From Rhizophagus irregularis (Eukaryota > Glomeromycota > Glomeromycetes > Glomerales > Glomeraceae): a stretch of DNA of 64,000 nt. The translations under genes and the position numbers were made by a program. Location: contig NC_089448.1 of assembly GCF_026210795.1 (NCBI RefSeq), forward strand, positions 2,542,001 through 2,606,000. The letters run 5' to 3'. Under the pieces are notes generated by a model that saw only the letters and a list, made by a program, of their open reading frames with translations, ran no database searches and was not told the DNA's origin. Positions 59,477-64,000 of this stretch are shown piece by piece (the stretch's first letter is position 1; every line of letters starts with the position of its first letter).

Positions 59477-61304
59477 TCATTTCTTCAATACTTGGAATAC
59501 TTCATAATCATCTACCTGGAAATAGTTAAATTTATCTCTAATGCTATGTTCATATTTCAACCCACCTGAAGCATAACTACTACTTCCTTCATGAGCATCA
59601 TCGATGATTTTCAATTCATAGAAACCAAACGAAGGGCCCAGTTTATCCTGTAATTGTATAGCTTCATTAACGCAATCTTTTTTAATTCTCGATATTTTAG
59701 ATTTAGGTGTCGATACGTTGTTGGAAGAATCGCTGTGTGAGTTCGACAAAGAAAATATGAAAGAGTCACGTGTACCGCGCCATTCAACATCTCTAGGTGA
59801 AGACCAACCGATTGGGTTATAACCACCTATTAATTCTTTTGTTCCGCTCACTCTAACCACCACTATTGTCGCACCTCGACCATCGCATTTGTCGTGAAAT
59901 GTCTTTGCGCTAAATCCATCTCTACTTCCGCGGAAAAGCAATCTAAAAAAAGACGATGATTAAATTTTCATTTTTAAAAAATTTTTTTTTTTTTTAAAAA
60001 AAAAGCAATTTACCTGAAAATGTATGGAATTGATGTCAATGGAGTGAAATCTTTAACATTTTTTCTGTCTATCCAACAAGCGATGAGAGCAGCTTGCTGA
60101 TGAGTGATAATTGTAGAATCAATTGTTCTCACAGGCGGTGAAAAAGGCGTAACAGATGGACTTACAGGCGGAGATACAGTAAGACTATTACTATAACTAG
60201 CACTCTTTTTTGTAATATTATGAAGCGATAAAATTAAATCATTAGATGATAGGATTGGAGACACTTCAGTGGGAGAAGTTCCAGGAGTCACTAAACCAGT
60301 ATTAATATTCAAAGAAGCACTACCGCTATTACTATTTGTATTATTATTACTAGATTTAGTGGATGAGAAATGACGTAATAATTTGAGTTTAAGATTCCTT
60401 GGTAATATTTCAGCATAAGGTCTAACTTTGCTATTAAAGTCTTCCAAAGACAATTGCCAAAATCTAATTAATGGAATACAACGTTGTAATGTCTTTTCAA
60501 GAGAACAAAATTCTTCAATAGACCATTTAGAAGCATCCTTATTTTTTATACCATAAGTATTTTTTAAACCCCAGTTAATCAGATAATCCCAAATTTTCCC
60601 TTCATCCATACAAAAATCATCTCTTGATAGTAATGATACTAAAGTTGTTTCATCTAAACTCATAAATTCTTTTGAATCAAAGTATTTTTGTGGTTCAGGA
60701 CATACTATTGATAAACAATGTGATCGTAATCTACTACATGCATTACGTTCTATCACTGTATTCAACACATAAAGTATATTATCTTGAATCCATTTCTGTT
60801 TATTTTGTAATAAGTATTCTTGAAGAGGATATATTAATTCTTCAAATATCAATTCGTCTGCTGCAATCAACAACTTCACAATATCTCCTTCTCCTAATTT
60901 TTCCAATCCTATTCTTCCACTATATATGTATCTATATAAACATACTTGATTAGTTTTGTTGTTTAGTGCCGCTAAGGGAATAATATTCTATTTTTCTCTT
61001 ACCTTAATATGACTTCGAAGACAGTCGGACTAATATTTGGCTTTTCAAAAATAAATGTTTCTCCCTCCTTTCTTGCCCATTTACTTGACAAAGCTGTCCG
61101 AAAATATTCTGACCTAGCTCGTAAGATGAGTGAATGTGCTTGAAACTCTAGTTGTCGTATATATCTATTACAAGTATTTTTACCGCTATTACTACTATTA
61201 TTATTGCTTCCACCGCCTACCCTAATAATAACATCATAATCCTCTGCATATTCGAGCAAACTACACAAATTTTCTGATAATCGCGGGAATAAATTCAAAG
61301 ACAT
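59477..61304 (-). CDS. BTB-BACK-TLDc domain protein
   Basis: Three exons (61304-61003, 60931-60014, 59942-59477) join in phase to 561 residues. Residues 15-130 form a BTB domain with an Asn/Gly/Ser-rich insertion (YDVIIRVGGG, EFQAHSLILRARSEYFRTAL, ISPTVFEVILRYIYSGRIGL). Residues 135-270 form the BACK region with KIWDYLINWGLKN. A Ser/Pro/Asn linker follows (about 295-370). The TLDc domain (about 350-555) carries LLFRGSRDGFSAKTFHDKCD, VVVRVSGTKELIGGYNPIGW and SFGFYELKI. Such proteins are very numerous in Rhizophagus. The BTB-BACK part suggests a Cullin-3 adaptor, while TLDc links to oxidative-stress protection and V-ATPase binding in other eukaryotes. The frame is intact and looks functional. 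Confidence 0.92.
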
Positions 61305-63530
61305 TTGAAAATTTTAGTTAAAGAGTGAATTTTTTTTTTGTTAAAAAAAGAAAAAGTGGACTCAACAATTTTATAGCGCAAAACTCGTGATTGGTGTATT
61401 AATTACTATAAAGTGGCTTAGTAATTGCGTAACGAAGTAGCAAAACCAATAATTCCTCAATTTCGGGTTTCCTTTTACGGCCGTAAAGTGTGAATTTTGG
61501 TGTGAATCATTATTTTTGATGCACCTCATGTGCGCGTTAAATATTTGGGCGTATTTACATCACAGAGACATTTATTGTCCAAACTTGTATACTAATAATT
61601 CCAAACGAAAGCTACTGATGCGCATTATGCATTATATGTTGAAAGTTATGCAATCATCTAGCTTTTTTTAACATTTTCAATTGTTGGTTCTTTTTGTCTT
61701 AAATAACGGATTGAATATAGTAAAATAAAACTGATCACCCAATTACCAATTACTATTCGATATGAGTGTTTACTGTGTTACTGTTTATATCCATTTATAT
61801 CGTAAATAAAAATGGTAAAAAATTTGCGCACATTGTAACATTTTAGTAAAATTTTATGGTTAAATATACGAGAATACTATATATAGATGTCAATCTATAA
61901 TGTATAAAATATAAACCTGCAGAAATAAAAAAAATTTAAAAAGCTAAGTTATTTATAAAAACTATATATCTATATTATAATTTCTTTTTATTATTAAGGC
62001 TTTTTCTTAAAATTCCTTTTTTTTAAAAAATTATTTCTTATTCTTCTAATTCAATTTTTGACTATTTACTTTTCTTCTTTTCCTTTACTTTTTTTTATTT
62101 TATGTATTTAAATATAATGTATAAATCATATATTAAATATCTTTTTATATAATTATCTTTCTTATTCTAAAATGAATAAGAAATTTCAAATTTATTTTCA
62201 ACAAATTCTAATTAAAAAGTAATTCATTGTGAAATCTGACAAATAGCCAAATACACAATATAAACCATTATTTACAAAAATAAAAATATTATTTTTTAGC
62301 TATTTATTATTTTTTCTTAAAATTTTTTACATTTATAATGTTTTCACAATTTTAGTATTTACTAAACATATAAAAATTTGAAATAAAGTCAAATCTGTAA
62401 CTGACTCAATATAAACTTTTTATTTACTATAATAAATATACAGCTTTTTTATTTTATTCTTTTTCCCAAATTTTTTTGCATATATATAATACAACTTATA
62501 AATAGATTTTTATAATTTAGTATTTATTTATTGCCAATAATTTGTATAACTATTATATAGAACATCATTTTTACAATTATAAATATATGATTTTTTAATT
62601 TATAAATATATAATTTTTTTAGTTTATTCTTTTTCTTGAATTTTACAAAATTTTATAATTATTGTATTTATATATTATAGCCAATTGGATGTAAAATATT
62701 CTTCTGGTTTTTTATATGAAAATTCTGCTATTCTTTAATAGATTAGCTCTTAAATAATTAAATAAATTATTATTTGAAAAACCTAATTGTTTATTATTAA
62801 CAATAATAATAGTTTGATTTGAATATATAATTGGTTATAGTAATTAATCCAATCTAAAATTTAATAAATAAAAAATCAAAACAAAGTAAATTACCATAAC
62901 CTGTAGAAGTATCCATTATTATATTATACATTTTAAATGCAAAACATCTTATTTTTCAACATAAAACTGATAAAAGTTTATTAAACAATCAAATAAATAA
63001 TAATAAATAATAATAACAATAACTGATAATAATAGTAATATTATATTAACTAATATATAATATATAAATATATAAATATTTATTCCATTGTTTTGATAAA
63101 TCAATACTATATAAATTTAATAATACCTTTATTATATTCGTAAAATTTGTATATATATACAAATATAAAATTAAACTATTAAATATACAAACTACAGTAT
63201 ATTGACGGTAAAAAACGAATATTTTAGCGTACATAAAATATAGTTTTTTCGTTTCTGTTTCATGTGATATACGTAATCTATTGTGATATCATGTCTAGGA
63301 TGATTATATTTTTTTTGTTCCATAATATGTTTCATGTGAGAAGGCATTCTTTGCCGTAAAATACTCTTGCTTTTTTGGCAGAAATTGATTAGCAAAAAAA
63401 CCCGTTAGTAACGATCGACGTTATACAACCATATCATGTGACAAACTTTAAATTGTTATAGATTCTGCACTGATTCTGCACTGTACAATTTACGATTTTA
63501 CTTTTGGTTTTGGTCGTAAAGAAAAAGATA
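61305..63530. other. No gene seen
   Basis: Very AT-rich, with long A/T tracts. Minus-strand frames at 63046-63395 lack any protein-like features. It must include the promoters of the BTB gene (-) and the gene at 63531 (+). Confidence 0.5.
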
Positions 63531-64000
63531 ATGCCGAACCGAGTATCCGAAGAAGAACTTCCTATACTTGAATCAATTATTAATATTAGGAATCGTCTCC
63601 AGGCATTGAAAAAGGATCGTGACCATTATATTAAATCTTCGGCAGTTACTGAGATCTACGATGAGGTAATTATCGAATTTTAAGTGTACTTCAAAATTAG
63701 TAACAATAGGTAGAGTTAAAGCAGAGCTAGAGTGGTTTTTTATTTAGCATTAATATAAATTTATAATAACGTATTTTTTTGCTAGGTTACGGAACTAGTT
63801 AAAAAGTTAATTGAAATTCGTGACCAGTCTGCAGAAAGCCCAACATCAGATAATCGTGTTAACGCCGTTTTCGATGATGTATTTCAATTACTTTCGTTGT
63901 TCTTTATGGCAGTAGGTAAAAATAAAGAAAGTCCTGCTACCTATGCTCATCTTGCTACTCTTAAGGTATTTTAACATTTTTGATCGGTTATGAGATTTAT
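63531..64000 (+). CDS. Conserved fungal protein, 5' part (possibly DUF2408/UPF0662)
   Basis: Exon 1 (63531-63665, 45 codons, from the first ATG) and exon 2 (63786-63965, 60 codons) are joined in phase 0 by a GTAATT..TAG intron. A third exon must lie beyond the window, as exon 2 ends at a GTATTT donor. The 105 residues seen are helical and charged (LPILESIINIRNRLQALKKD, VFDDVFQLLSLFFMAVGKN). This resembles fungal DUF2408 proteins of unknown function, but the family name is a tentative recollection. Confidence 0.75.

Overview
The window is nuclear DNA of a very AT-rich, intron-rich fungus, most probably an arbuscular mycorrhizal fungus (Glomeromycotina) close to Rhizophagus irregularis. The reasons are the short AT-rich introns with GTAAGT/GTATGT-like donors, the host genes present (P2X channel, MATA-HMG-like box proteins, BTB-BACK-TLDc protein, TPR co-chaperone), the large amount of degenerate hAT and small inverted-repeat transposons, and remnants of families I recall as amplified in Rhizophagus (family-B DNA polymerase, a coiled-coil family, a P-loop NTPase family). 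The organism call is inference; no search was run. Splice sites were placed by hand from GT..AG, reading phase and family similarity.

Layout. 0-6 kb is a transposon graveyard: a minus-strand family-B DNA polymerase remnant is split by a roughly 3.5 kb dead hAT transposon, whose transposase reading frame is itself split by a 225-bp MITE with a perfect 8-bp target duplication. 7-18.7 kb is a diverged tandem segmental duplication; each unit carries one three-exon gene for a small HMG-box-like protein (minus strand), and only the first unit holds a 315-bp MITE containing TTAGGG-type telomere-like repeats. 19-24 kb holds non-autonomous mariner-like and fold-back elements. 24.5-49 kb is the gene-rich core: a seven-membrane-segment receptor-like protein (-), a Rad1/PCNA-fold-like checkpoint protein (+), the Hsp90 co-chaperone CNS1/TTC4 (-), a small unknown protein with a decayed duplicate (+), a PA-TM-RING ubiquitin ligase (+), two identical tRNA-Gly(GCC) genes (+), a CSC1/OSCA/TMEM63-type channel (+), a P2X-type channel (+), a RhoGAP protein (-) and an OTUD6-type deubiquitinase homologue (-). 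50.5-58 kb is again repeat-rich: a 1.3-kb element with palindromic termini filled by a purine-rich minisatellite, a second dead hAT, a decayed coiled-coil family gene, nested MITEs, and a P-loop NTPase-family pseudogene. 59.4-61.3 kb is an intact BTB-BACK-TLDc gene (-), and the first two exons of an unrecognised conserved gene enter at 63.5 kb (+).

The genes do not form an operon-like pathway. Notable are two candidate cation channels in succession (CSC1-like and P2X), a 7TM receptor-like protein, and two ubiquitin-system genes, one of which (OTU) appears to have lost its active-site histidine.
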